A stretch of 64,000 bases of DNA from Gaertneriomyces semiglobifer (lineage: Eukaryota > Chytridiomycota > Chytridiomycetes > Spizellomycetales > Spizellomycetaceae), in contig JAHLKF010000013.1 of assembly GCA_025558075.1 (NCBI GenBank), forward strand, positions 248,001-312,000, written 5' to 3'. Position numbers and translations under genes: made by a program. Of this stretch, positions 20,950-31,851 are shown piece after piece. Position 1 is the first letter of the stretch; each line of letters starts with the position of its first letter. Below the pieces are notes generated by a model. That model made no database searches. It was not told the DNA's origin and was given only the letters and a program-made list of their open reading frames with translations.

Positions 20950-22805
20950 TTATGCGTTGTCCCACACGTACTTTCCCACGCAGTTCTTCAGCGCATGATT
21001 CCTCGCACCATTCACGTCTCGATGAACCCTGTATCCGCATCTTTGGCACGAGTATTTCTTCTCGCCGCCCATCTGCCTCAGATGTCCACAAAACCCACAC
21101 GTCTTGGTGGTATAAGCTTCGTCATTCAACTCCACCACGAGGCCTTCAATGAGTTCTGCTTTCCCCTGCAGCGCAGCCTTGAATGCTGCGTGTCTCCAGG
21201 TCAGAAGGTCCCGTCGGGTGCGAGCACGGATCTTGCCTTTGCCTTTGCGGGTTTCGCCTTGCACAATGATGGTAGGCCTTTCTACCATGTTGGCGACCTC
21301 GAAGATGGATCCATGGATATACTGATAGTTGCTTGTGAGGTGGTGCACCACCTTATTGATGCATTCTTTTGTCCGGTTTCTCATTTGCTCGTGAATCCGC
21401 AGCCGGCGCAAGGAAAGACGGTTGCAAACAGAGGGCGGAATGTAAGGTGCATCGTTGCTTTTGTCATCGAGAAGGCTGCTTATTTGATTAAGTCGATCTT
21501 GGTATGGCCGAAACGTCTTTTGCAGATCATCATTCATACCAAACGAGCCCGCTACCATCGTGGTTGGAGAATAGTAGGTCATGTAGGGGTTGCTTCCGGG
21601 ATCGAGCGCAACGAGATGTCCCTGAGCTTGAGGACTGACTTCCTTTTTTTGAACATAAAGCGGGGCATGCATGAGAAAGCGCCCGGTCTTTGTCATCGTA
21701 ATCTTCACGGCACGAGGTGGCCCATCTGGGTATTTTTCAATGATGCGCCGCACATTTCTCTTGTGGAAACGCAGCCGTCCTTCATTTGGGAGACTTTCCG
21801 TATAGAAATTCCATCGCCGGCCAGCCCGTTTGCTGAAGTTTTGAGTGGGGATGGTGATGGCGGATGGCCTGGTGGCTTTAACGGAGCGGAATTTGATGTT
21901 GTCAAACACGTTCGTAGTACCATCAGTCAATCTCCGAAAAGCCGCACTGTACGCCATTGAGAGTTCCTTTGTCGCTTCCTCGCGTATAGAGTAAGGGGTG
22001 TCCTTCAACCACCTTAGCTTCTTGGGAAATCGATTCACCCCACAAGTGACGATTTGAGTCTTCAAGGCCATGCGATTGGATGGTGATATCAAACGCAACC
22101 CTCGTCGGAAATGTTTCTTCAAAACGCCCAGTGCCCAGTTGTAGGTATGCCGGGCGGCGGCAAACCATGTTTTGAGTATGGCTCGCTCTTTGAGTCTTCT
22201 TTGGTAGGGTAAAACCGCATGGTATACGTGCGTAACACATGGCCTGGGGGCACCTCCTTCTGGGATTTGAACATGACACCCTTCTTTGTCGCAGGCATCG
22301 CATCAGATGGTTCGTCTTCTTCGTTGTCGATAGACCGCTTTTTCTTCCTATTCTTCCTTCCAGAAGGTTTTCCAATATTCTCAGCAGGTTTGGAACCCGG
22401 GGTGGGAACGGGCGATACCCTTGTTAACCGATGTTGTTGACTGCCCGAAGCATAACCGTAACGGACATGGTGAAACCAGCTGTCCGTAGGTGAATCTTGG
22501 ACAATAAGTTGGCCGTGTAATGGGTTTGGAGGGCGCCACCAGCGAACATATTCTTCTTCAAGATGCTCCTGCCAGAAAGGAGGATCGTGTGTAGATGTCG
22601 GACGCGATGGGGGTGACTTGCTAGGTTTCGTGGTCCCTTTCTTCCGGGTAGATGTATGATTGTTCTTCCCATCCCCATCATTGGTCTTCTTGTAGGAGGG
22701 GCATTTCTTTGAAGTGCATGAGCCATGATATTCCACTTGACTGCGGCGACCTTCTTTTGTACAAACGGAACACCATCTCCTGGTGTCTTTTTCTTGTTCA
22801 CTCAT
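20950..22805 (-). CDS. Fz: Fanzor, RNA-guided RuvC endonuclease (TnpB family), frame interrupted near 22191
   Basis: Eukaryotic TnpB-like nuclease, strongly resembling the characterised Spizellomyces punctatus Fanzor (SpuFz1). The N-terminal part (22805 to about 22191) begins MSEQEKDTRRWCSVC, with Cys pairs, then a basic NLS (GRKNRKKKR) and the family start RTYTMRFYPTKED. The same protein continues in another frame (KERAILKTWFAAARHTYNWAL) to the stop at 20950. A one-base loss (or -1 shift) near 22191-22193 is needed to join them; the total would be about 618 aa. RuvC-I Asp is in ALDPGS (codon 21603-21601). RuvC-II candidates are the Glu in SIFEVANM (21300) and the Glu in NDEAYTTKTC (21120). 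The zinc ribbon is CGFC and CQRC, and the RuvC-III Asp is in HRDVNGA (21018). No splice sites explain the frame change. Confidence 0.95.
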
Positions 22806-24237
22806 GGATAGATGTTATCTATGTATAAGTATGTAAAAGTGGGACTGAAGTCATGGTAGATGTGAGGAGATTGGGGAAGGGGGGTTTACGAATGAGATGT
22901 GGGGGGTTTTGGAAAAGGAAAAGGGTGGGTGGAGGGATCTAGTGCCTGGGGTGGGTGGGTGTGTTGGTGGTGGTGGGAATAAATCCTGGAGGAGAGAGTT
23001 CCAGTGTCTGATGTTGTTGCGACTGCTGCTGCTGGTCCTGATCCAGTGTCTGGCCCGTCTGGTGAGGAGATAACAGGAGGGCATCCCCGAAAGCCCTCTC
23101 CTTTTATATTCACGAGACGAGGGGTGGCAAGTGAAGGCGGTGAGATGCATCTTGCCATCCTTTTTTGGATTTTCCATCTTGTCTGAGCACCGTATCCCAG
23201 ATGTTGGTAATGGACAGATCATCTGGTAAAAGTTTGTTTATTTGATGGGGATCCGATCCTGCATTTCACTAGACTTGCCACCGGGATGTATCAGTGCATA
23301 TAGTCGCTGTATGTAGATGCAGGATGCCAAACAAAAGAGCAAAGAGGCAACGATTTCCACGCGTAGCGGAGCTTATGTCAGCTACCGACGGTCTTATTGT
23401 GGCTCAGTCACGACACAACTAATAGTCAAGACTGATCGCAAACATAATCTCAATGCGCCACGCTGCGCCACCGTTTTTTCCGCAGAAGTATAAAAGCCTT
23501 GGGGATCCCACGGCCCTCAGACGAACGCGAAGAGTGGGAGTTATCCCAGCCGGCGGTATCTCCGGCCTTCTCTGTGTTGCTTTCATGTGACCGATGGGGA
23601 GGTCGGTCGAATGTTCCGCTACATCTGTTTCTACCTCTGCGTACGCATTAGTGTCGAGAGATAGAGAAGTAAAACAGTTCTTCCTGTAGAGACACACGCT
23701 GTATTCACACAATGCATAATAACGATTTAAAAAGTTTGTCTACCGCCCTGAGGGACGACGGCAGTCACCGCTTATTACGGTCGCTTTGACCGGGAAAATG
23801 TGTACAAGAAAAATAACACTGTATACTACAAAGGTCGCTAATAATGGCTTTACGCAGTCCCGATGTTTTCACGCGTATTCCGTTTCCGCGAAAGATGTGG
23901 CAGCGACGATATGATGATGATGATGATACACACTCCAAAAAAGCATAATCCTGCCTTGGTTTGGTGGCTCCTTCTAGTCATGGTTCGGTGCACATAGCGT
24001 CACGTTTAAGTGGACGAGGGCAATGAATGAGGGCATCAAGCAACCCACCCGAGATCCCCGCGAGAACAACGAATAGAGTCATTCAACGTCAATCCTAAAA
24101 GAGAGCCCAGGTGCAACACCTCCACCACCACCGAAACCAGCTCAATACCCAGTTAAAAAAGCAAGCACGTCAACGACCACCAAAGCAAAAAAGAACTCTA
24201 ACACACCTACTCCAGAACAAACCTCTCATCTCACACC
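22806..24237. other. Gene-poor region upstream of Fanzor
   Basis: About 1.4 kb without a convincing gene. Near 22858-22975 is a G-rich plus-strand tract (pyrimidine-rich on the Fanzor sense strand). At 23910-23927 there is a short ATG/GAT microsatellite. A minus-strand frame at 23419-23712 (97 aa) has no recognisable domain. The last 130 bp before 24238 are CA-rich and read as the leader of the next small gene. Confidence 0.45.
22858..22975 (+). other. G-rich tract with clustered G-runs
   Basis: Runs of 3-6 G recur (for example GGGTGGGTGGAGGG and GGGGTGGGTGGGTG), some spaced closely enough to allow quadruplex-like folding on the plus strand. The tract lies about 50-170 bp upstream of the Fanzor start and is a C/T-rich promoter or leader on the sense strand. 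Confidence 0.5.
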
Positions 24238-24459
24238 ATGTCTTCCAACAAGGCTCAAACCGCTCAAACCACTCAAAACACCCAATCCGAAGCCCGCTCC
24301 GGCCTCACCAATATGAAAACCACAGACACTGACCGTCCCGTGCAACAAGCACAAGCAGGCGAGCGTCACGGTGGAAAAGACTCGAACCAACCTCGGGCCG
24401 GTTTGACAAACATCAAGACGGAAGACAAGGAAAAGGTGATGCACAACTTGGACAAGTAA
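24238..24459 (+). CDS. Small hydrophilic protein with an internal repeat
   Basis: 73 aa, with ATG in a good context (CACCATG). It is almost free of hydrophobic residues and rich in Gln, Thr, Asn, Lys and Asp. It contains two copies of a short unit, RSGLTNMKTTD and RAGLTNIKTED, about 35 residues apart. That duplication with conservative changes argues for real coding. The composition recalls stress-type hydrophilins, but no family is recognised. Confidence 0.6.
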   Translation: MSSNKAQTAQTTQNTQSEARSGLTNMKTTDTDRPVQQAQAGERHGGKDSNQPRAGLTNIKTEDKEKVMHNLDK

Positions 24460-25423
24460 AAGTCCCCTTCCGTTCGGGAGAACGATTGAAAATGCTAAGT
24501 ATGTCAACCATGTATTACTACAAACCCGAGTAGACTGTGTTTGTAACCGCTGGTCGGGCGTTCTCTAGATCCGGCTGCTATCGGTCTCAATTGACCCTCA
24601 AAGAGCACAAGCGGGATAGATGGCAGTTCTGTACAAATGTGTGCCGGGAAGTTGAAATGAATATATTTTTTTTTGGGAACCAGAAAAGCCAGAATGGTCG
24701 TTCTTGATTGTACTTCATCCTTACTTACTGCGTAAAGCAAAGTGCAAGCAGTGTGTACCGTCCAAGTCGAGGTTGGTGTGCAACCTACATCTACATAACA
24801 GAGTGCTTTCACCTCCAGATCCACATCATCACTCGCAATTCATCAGCAACCTTGATTCCTCGTCGAGATTCCACTCGCGCTTGAGATATATAAACTGGGC
24901 AGCAGCCATCTGACATCTTTGTGGTAAGATACTGATGTATTATGCACTCGCACGACTTTCAAAAGACTTGCCACCGGAATGGATGTTTGCCAGTGCGTCA
25001 GTACTTATCTTTTTTTGCATTTTTTCATCGGTCCTAGTAAATGGTTGGCGGCAATGTCAAATGGGCAGCCGACAGACACAGCGGCCAGCGGCCATGTTTT
25101 GCCCAAGTGCATTTGCCATGTATCCAGCTCTATGTTCATTTGATGGGGGTCGATCTAGATCATCGTTTGCCAACCGTCCGCGTATGGATGACACACTCCG
25201 CGACATCCGCGAAAATGATCAAGTTCGATCATTGGTGATTCACGCGGACCTCAATCCGCCACAGCTTCCATTCATTGTTCTGCCCTTGACCTCATCCCGC
25301 TTCACTACAAACGACTCAATAGAAATACAGGAAGGTCTTTAAGAGTATATCGAGTGGCAGAAATTCCCCTGAGTTCACTGCTGGTTACCTGTTGTTGCCA
25401 TTTTGACGACGTAGTAGTCCAAG
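24460..25423. other. Intergenic region before V-ATPase subunit a
   Basis: About 960 bp. A plus-strand frame at 24935-25342 (135 aa, ATG start, one hydrophobic segment near its N-terminus) could be a small membrane protein, but it lacks homology I can see. A T-run lies near 24664-24675. The promoter of the gene at 25424 should be in the last few hundred bases. Confidence 0.4.
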
Positions 25424-28400
25424 ATGGCCGGGAACATGTTCCGATCGGAGGAGATGTCGCTGATCCAGGTGAGACCAATGCCACCACAGACCGCTATAAC
25501 AAGCCAATTGACGAGCCATTGCTTGTCTATAGCTGTACATCCCTCTCGAAATCGCCCAGCCGACGGTCTCTGAGCTTGGAGAGTTGGGGCAGATTGAGTT
25601 TCGCGATGTAAGTGTATATGCACTACGTAGCTCCTTCAATAATTAGGCGGAACATTGACAGCGCTGATATTACAGTTGAATCCCAATGTCAACGCCTTCC
25701 AACGTGCGTTCGTTAGCGAAATACGAAGACTCGATGAGATGGAGCGGAAGTTGCGTACGTATAGTTCAGTTACAACCATCACAGTGATTTCGTGGCTTAC
25801 GAAACGAATTCCCGAATTCTTAGGCTTCTTGGAGGCCCAGATCAAGAAAGCGTCCATCAAGATTCCCGCGCCCGTGGATAACGGAGCATATTATGCTCGA
25901 ACACGTACTCAGCAAGAGATTGATGAGCTCGAGCAACGCCTCAATGATCATGAAGCCCGTGTCCAGCAAATGAACACTTCTTTGGAGACTCTCAACAAAC
26001 GTTACCTCGAACTCACGGAGCTGAAATACGTGCTTCGGGAAACCGCGGTGTTTTTTGATGAGGTGGGTATCACAAGCGCCGCCAACGTTCATGGCTTAGG
26101 CGAGTGGTTGTTCATTTTGTTCTCTCAAGGCTACGTCGCGCACTGAAGACATTTTGGGTGCTTCACAGCGTGAGGATACTCGTCTTCTGCAGTCCGTAGG
26201 AGGACCAGAGGACGTAGAAGCGGTTGAAAGGGGTGAAGGGTCGTTACGCAGTATCAATTTAGGGTAAGACACGCTTATGGTTCATTGCCAAGGTGTGGTA
26301 GACTGATGCAAAGTCTGCGATAGCTTTGTGGCAGGTGTCATCTCACGCTCGAAAATGGCCACGTTTGAGCGCATTCTGTTCCGGGCACTTCGCGGTAACC
26401 TCTACATGAACTATGCCGAGATTGATGAAGTAATAGTCGACCCCGTCACCGACGAATCCGTCCAGAAGAACGTTTTCATTATTTTCGCCCACGGGAAGCA
26501 ACTCCTCGCAAAGATCAAGAAGATATGTGAAAGCATGGGTGCCACGGTGTACCCCGTTGACGAAAGGGCGGATAAGAGACGTGAGGATGCCGCTGAGGTT
26601 ATAATTCGTCTCGAAGACCTCAAGCACGTAGGTTTCTCGTCGCCTACCCTTGTATTGGCAGGTTCGTGACTGACGCAAATTTATCTCAAACATTCAGGTT
26701 CTTGACAACACTCGCAACACGCGCCGTATTGAGCTCGCTAAGGTTGCCGAAAATTTGGATACGTGGTCTGTCATAACAAAGAAGGAAAAGGCGATTTATC
26801 ATACCATGAATATGTTCAATTACGACCTTAACCGAAAAGCGCTGATTGCTGAGGGTTGGTGCCCGACTTTGAGCATCAACGCCGTTCAGTACTCCCTAAG
26901 GACGGTGACTGAACGCACGGGTTCTACAATTCCCCCGATCCTTAACCCGCTCACTACTCATCTTGAACCACCTACGTATCATGCCACCAATAAGTTCACG
27001 CGTGGCTTTCAAGAAATTGTCGACGCGTATGGCGTGGCCAAGTATCGTGAGGTTAATCCTGGTCTCTTCACCACCATTACATTTCCGTTTTTGTTTGCGG
27101 TCATGTTCGGTGATTTTGGCCACGGTATCTTCATGACCGCGTTTGCTGCGTGGATGGTCATTAAGGAGAAGGAACTGGAGAAAAAGAAATGGGGAGAGGT
27201 AAGAGTCATGTACGGGCGTTGGGGTCTCAAGTTCGTTTGCTGATAGTTAAATCAGATTTGGGGAACCTTTTTTGGAGGCCGTTACATCATTCTTCTCATG
27301 GGTATTTTCTCTATCTACACCGGGCTCATTTACAATGACATCTTTTCGCGTGGCATGAACATTTTTGGGACTGGTTGGGAATTTCCGGACCACCCCAATG
27401 AGGCTGGCAAGTACTTGGGGGTGAAAAAATGGACTTATGCCGTTGGTGTCGACCCCGCTTGGCATGGTAGCGACAACGCGCTTCTGTTCAGTAATTCGTA
27501 TAAGATGAAGATGGCTATCATTTTCGGAGTCATTCACGTAAGTGATGCTTGTATCGCCTTCCGCTGCCGCTTTCCGCTAATACGAATATGCCAGATGTCG
27601 TTTGGTATTGCGCTCAATGTTCCCAACTACATCTATTACAAGCAAAAGAAATCGATCTGGACTGAATTCGTGCCGCAAATCACATTCCTCTTGTCGATCT
27701 TCGGGTATCTTGTGGTGATCATCATTTACAAGTGGGCCAGTCAGTGGCCGAATGGCGATGCCCCAGGTCTTTTGAACACACTCATCTACATGTTCTTGTC
27801 TCCTGGATCCGTCGACGCCAAAAATCAGCTTTACAAAGGACAGTCTGCTGTACAAACTATTCTACTACTCATTGCCGTCGCTTGTGTGCCTTGGATGTTA
27901 TTCGCCAAGCCTTACTTTTTAAAGCGAGACCATCAGCGCCGAGGAGGTTTGGGCTATGCTAATCTTCACGAGGACGCGGCGAACACATCTGCCTCGAGCC
28001 CCACCGGTGGAGGTCTTGGCGAAGCGCGTCCTAGCGAGGATGGTGGCGTGGGCCATGCAGTCAGTCACGGCGGTGAACATGAGCATTTCGATTTTGGAGA
28101 GATCATGATCCATCAGATGATTCATACCATCGAATTCTGCCTTGGAGCGATCTCTAACACCGCGAGTTACCTCCGTTTGTGGGCACTGAGTCTTGCACAT
28201 GCACAGTTGTCTGAGGTGTTATGGACCATGGTACTCGCCAACTGCTACAAGATGACCGGCGCCATCTTACCTATCGCATTGGTCATCGGGTTTGGACTCT
28301 GGTTTGTTCTCACAGTGGGCATTCTGTTGATCATGGAGGGGCTCAGTGCGTTTTTGCATGCGTTGCGGTTACATTGGGTGGAGTTCCAAAATAAGTTTTA

Positions 28401-28467
28401 CGTGGGCAGTGGTGTCAAGTGGGAACCGTTCAGTTTCAAAACCCTGCTCACTGAAGCCGAGGAATAG
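25424..28467 (+). CDS. VPH1: V-type proton ATPase subunit a (Vph1/Stv1)
   Basis: Membrane subunit of the V0 sector that carries protons past the rotor ring to acidify vacuole and Golgi. Exons are 25424-25468, 25533-25607, 25676-25754, 25824-26062, 26130-26263, 26324-26627, 26698-27198, 27256-27537 and 27595-28467. Introns are 57-70 nt and the joined frame is 2532 nt (843 aa). The start MAGNMFRSEEMSLIQ then LYIPLEIAQ is typical. The cytosolic half is coiled coil. The membrane half includes FAVMFGDFGHG and the essential arginine in ASYLRLWALSLAHAQLS. Eight introns make it one of the most intron-rich genes in the window. Confidence 0.97.
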
Positions 28468-28720
28468 ATTTGGACATTGGATGATTTCATACATGCTCCT
28501 TCATTTTTGTAAACTATCTTGAACATGACATGGTAGTTTGCATTCGCATTTTACATATGAGTTGCATATTGGAGGTGAAGACTTGGTGGCACTCACACAT
28601 TGTGATACGGGACGTATTTGTCCGCCGATGGCGAAAATTAATATCCAATGGTATTAAACAGCCCTAGAATCTTTATGTACATATACGGCGTAGGTCTTCC
28701 GGTTGTGAAATGATACAGAA

Positions 28721-31700
28721 TTAGGTTGTGGAGATTCCCAATTGCGGTTGCGTTCGGTAATTGAGCTCATCCTGTTCAGTCACGGAGTCATGGGAGAGGG
28801 TCGGATGAAGTGGCAGCTCCTGTGTATGATGATGTTGGTGCGAATCCTGTTCCCCGGACAACTGATGTGAGGACCTGTCATCGGGCGTAGGAGCAGTCCC
28901 CAGCGTTGATGCCAACATCTGATCTCGCTGCATTTCACGTGGGTCCACCTCCATCTCCTCCATCACTGGCTGTGCTTGCCTTATTGCCTCAGGTCGCATC
29001 TCCCCAAGATTCAAGTCGGCCTCTTGTTGCCCGTGGTCTACCGAAGATGGCTCCTGCTGATCGGCTCCAGCAGCTGCAGCAGCTGCTACCGCAGCGGCTT
29101 GCATACCCATAACCTGTGTTAGCAACAATCCCCATCTTCCCAGATAGGCCTTTCGTCGTTCCACGCCGTCTCTTCCTTTCATGTTCTCCAGCTCCGTTAT
29201 TCTACCTTCTACTAGAGCGCGATCTTCCTCTGGGGTCCATACAAACGCATGCAAATCCGTGGGGGCGTCGATAGACAAGTTTTGCGACAAGAACTTCCGG
29301 AGAGTCGTCAAAGACCCGGAAGACATGTGCAAGGCTGTGAAGAGAGTTTGGCGCGGCACATGGGAGTATTGGTCGGAGAGTTGGTGAAGATGGTGCAGAT
29401 AGCTCTGTTTTAGCGCGAGGATTGGGTTCATGAGCGGAGGGTTGGGCGAGTCGAGTAGCGGATTCACGTTCAAGTTGATGTTCAAATCTGCAGGGTTAGG
29501 CGGTGGTTTGATATCTGCAGAGGATGTTGATAGGCGAAGTGCTTCCATATCCGGTGCTGAGCGGGGAGGAAGCGCGGTAGTATCAGCTATTTGAGGGAGA
29601 TTAGCAGGAAGGGATTGTTGCCATAGATCCCCTGCCATGGCTGATTGGGGCGATATAAAGAACGCCTGAGGTTGCGGTAACTGCTCTGATGGGTGTTGTG
29701 GCTGTTCCGACACAGTATCAACTCCGTCCATCTGCATCGACTCTTGGGTATCTCCAGTCTGTCCCTGCACTTGGGATTGTGCCTGAGCCTGAGCCTGCGC
29801 TTGAACTTGAACTTGAGCTTGCATTTGAGCGGCTACCTGCTGATCCCAGCTCATCTTGATCTTTTTTGCGAGTTCCACAATATGATACGACTGTTCCATG
29901 ACTTTGAACATATTCTTGTTAAAGTGGTTTCGCCAGCTCTCACCACTATGCTGTGGATGTCTCGAGGCGAAATCCCGCCAAAATGGAGCACTTTTGATTC
30001 CAACTTGGCCCAAAAGTGGCCGCATCTCACTACGCATCAGCATTTTGTCGCGATCGGTAAATTCACCTCGTTTCGTGTGTGCCTTTCGCTTCATAGCAGC
30101 CTCAGCCTCCTCAGGTGTTTCGGAATGGGCGGCCAACACCCGTTCTTGTGCTAACGTACGCGCACCCTCACGAGCAAAGTACATTTTGTAATCATCTTGA
30201 TGGTGGGTCGGGAAATATGCTGCCATCGCGTCGTAAGCCGCTTCCTGATGATCGTCCGGACATATACGCATGACATCAAGTAGAACAGCTGCTTCATGTG
30301 GCGTAAAAAATATGTTGCGTCCTCTACTGGGGTTTTCTGATTTGATCCTTTGACTGTCATTAGCGCCTGTGTCGTTTGCGCCATCTGACCTCATTTCCTC
30401 TTTGATCAAGCTGGCCCGAAATTCGGGACTCAACGATGGTAAGATATGCTTTATGGCGCGGTCCCGCCACGACTGCCACGAGTGCCTCGGATACTTAGTT
30501 TGAAGATCCTCCCAGAGCCTTGTACCCACAATACCCTTTTTTAACGCGTTCATTTCAAGTTCTTGGCGAATTATCATGTCGTCTTGTGCGGTAAACGGTT
30601 CGCGAGGTATACTCTCCTTCTCACTCAATTCCTGTTGCTCTTGCTGCTGGGGTAGCACTGGCAGCTCATATGGTTGGATTTCGACAAGTCGACCATTCCT
30701 CACGCACTCCAAAACAAAATCAGTCGAGTATATTCCGGGCCCTGTTGCCGCATGCGAAGGCGGCGCGAGACGGATGAGTGGTCCTACATAGAGGGGGCCC
30801 ACAATTTCCCCGCCGTGTGCTTGTAATAAATGGCCTACTTGAACAGCAGATGGATCCGAAAAGGTCAAAAGAAAGCGAATGGGCTGTCCTTGCGCGTCAA
30901 TAAATAAAGGAGGAAGGTTTAGGCCTTGCAGATTTCGGATGAATGCGCCAATCTGAGAGCCGATGATATCTGTTGTGTTTGTGGCAAGCAATTGCTGAGA
31001 GGAATGCTGGTCATGATTTTCTTCCTGCTGGACAAGTTCTTGACGATGAAAGTCTTGGTGATTTTTTGGCGAATGGTGGGGATCGGGTTCGGGTCCGTCC
31101 GCGACTTCCATTTGACCAGGTGTTTGCTGTTGCGTTAGCAGTCCCTGCTCGTGCAACCGCTGATGCTGGTATTGTGGGTGCTGTTGAATGACCGCAACAG
31201 CATGGGCAGCCGCGGCGACAGCAGCAGCCGCAGCAGCTTGAAAGGCCAGTTCTCCCGTCCCACTAGCTTGCTCGACTTGATGTTCGTCATGTTCAACCGT
31301 TAGATTCCCGTGTTCGAGACCCTCTCGGTGTTCCTCATTTGCGTGGGTAAGGGTCATGCTTATGGTCGATGTGGCTGTCGTGACATTTCTTGTCGTCGGC
31401 CTTCCAGACGCGAAGCCTTCTTGCCTGTCCACCACCGTACTGCTAGCACTTGAACCGCTCGGCGATCGATGATCGGTGGGGTCTTTCACGTTGATCCCGC
31501 CTGGAATTGGAGTATAACAAATGTTATATGATATGGATATCCAGAACGGTTACTCCAGCTGTCTTTTTTGCCTGCAAAGTTCAATTTACTGCGCGTGGGA
31601 AGCATCCCTTTGGATTTTCCTACTGCAATGACAGACACTGTAAAACTCTGAGACTCGTAGCCTACTAAGTTCAAATCATTTGAACATTCTACTGGCATTT

Positions 31701-31851
31701 CTAGCTCGCTTTTGTTGGAGCTGCATTGGGTGTTTTGCGTTGCTTTTTGCTTAACTCTCGGCCTGCGTATGTCTGCGTTTACTGTGAACTCATTTTCTCT
31801 CCGCCTGTCAGTATAAGAAGTAGATCTGGAAACAAAACACCCGACCAACAT
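28721..31851 (-). CDS. RAP1: RAP1/TERF2IP-like telomere protein (BRCT, Myb-like, RCT)
   Basis: Probable shelterin component. Minus-strand exons are 31851-31554 and 31500-28721 with a 53-nt intron in matching phase (1025 aa); the N-terminal exon is the weakest part. An N-terminal BRCT-like segment runs from LPPLFIDAQGQPIRFLLTF to YSTDFVLECVRNGRLV. Two Rap1-type Myb repeats start FTAQDDMIIRQELE and FTDRDKMLMRSEM, each ending in a W-x2-W or ESWRNH-like helix; a divergent third (FFTPHEAAVLLDVM) lies between. The C-terminus contains ALHMSSGSLTTLRKFLSQNL and FVWTPEEDRAL, matching the RCT region. The linkers are rich in Gln, His, Ala and Pro. A start in exon 2 would need a non-ATG codon, which supports the upstream exon. 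Confidence 0.82.

Larger units (their letters stand above)
20850..22830 (-). mobile_element. Fanzor-bearing element (ends undetermined)
   Basis: The nuclease gene plus its 3' structured flank are the recognisable contents. No transposase, recombinase or clear terminal inverted repeat was found beside it. The given span is therefore only the minimum functional unit, not a mapped transposon. It lies in a gene-poor gap between HscB and the small gene at 24238. Confidence 0.4.

Noticed and set aside
20995..21960. 321-aa plus-strand open frame
   Set aside because: It is exactly antisense to the conserved RuvC part of the Fanzor and has no recognisable domain.
22185..22200. Programmed -1 frameshift in the Fanzor
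   Set aside because: The local sequence is not a canonical slippery heptamer and no strong downstream stem is evident, so a deletion or sequence error is simpler.
21923..22375. Minus-strand third frame bridging the Fanzor break
   Set aside because: Its residues do not match the TnpB/Fanzor pattern; the two flanking frames do.
20641..23300. Terminal inverted repeats of the Fanzor element
   Set aside because: Matching words between the two flanks were no longer than expected by chance. One 14-base match further away (near 23270 and 24963) is also within chance.
23905..23930. CRISPR-like repeat array
   Set aside because: It is only a short trinucleotide microsatellite with no spacers; no CRISPR array is present in the window.
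24935..25342. 135-aa plus-strand frame as a confident gene
   Set aside because: It has one hydrophobic segment but no family match, and no supporting splice or conservation evidence; left as a note in the intergenic entry.
29770..29830. Minisatellite near 29.8 kb
   Set aside because: It is the codon-level image of a Gln/Ala/Val-rich run inside the RAP1-like protein.
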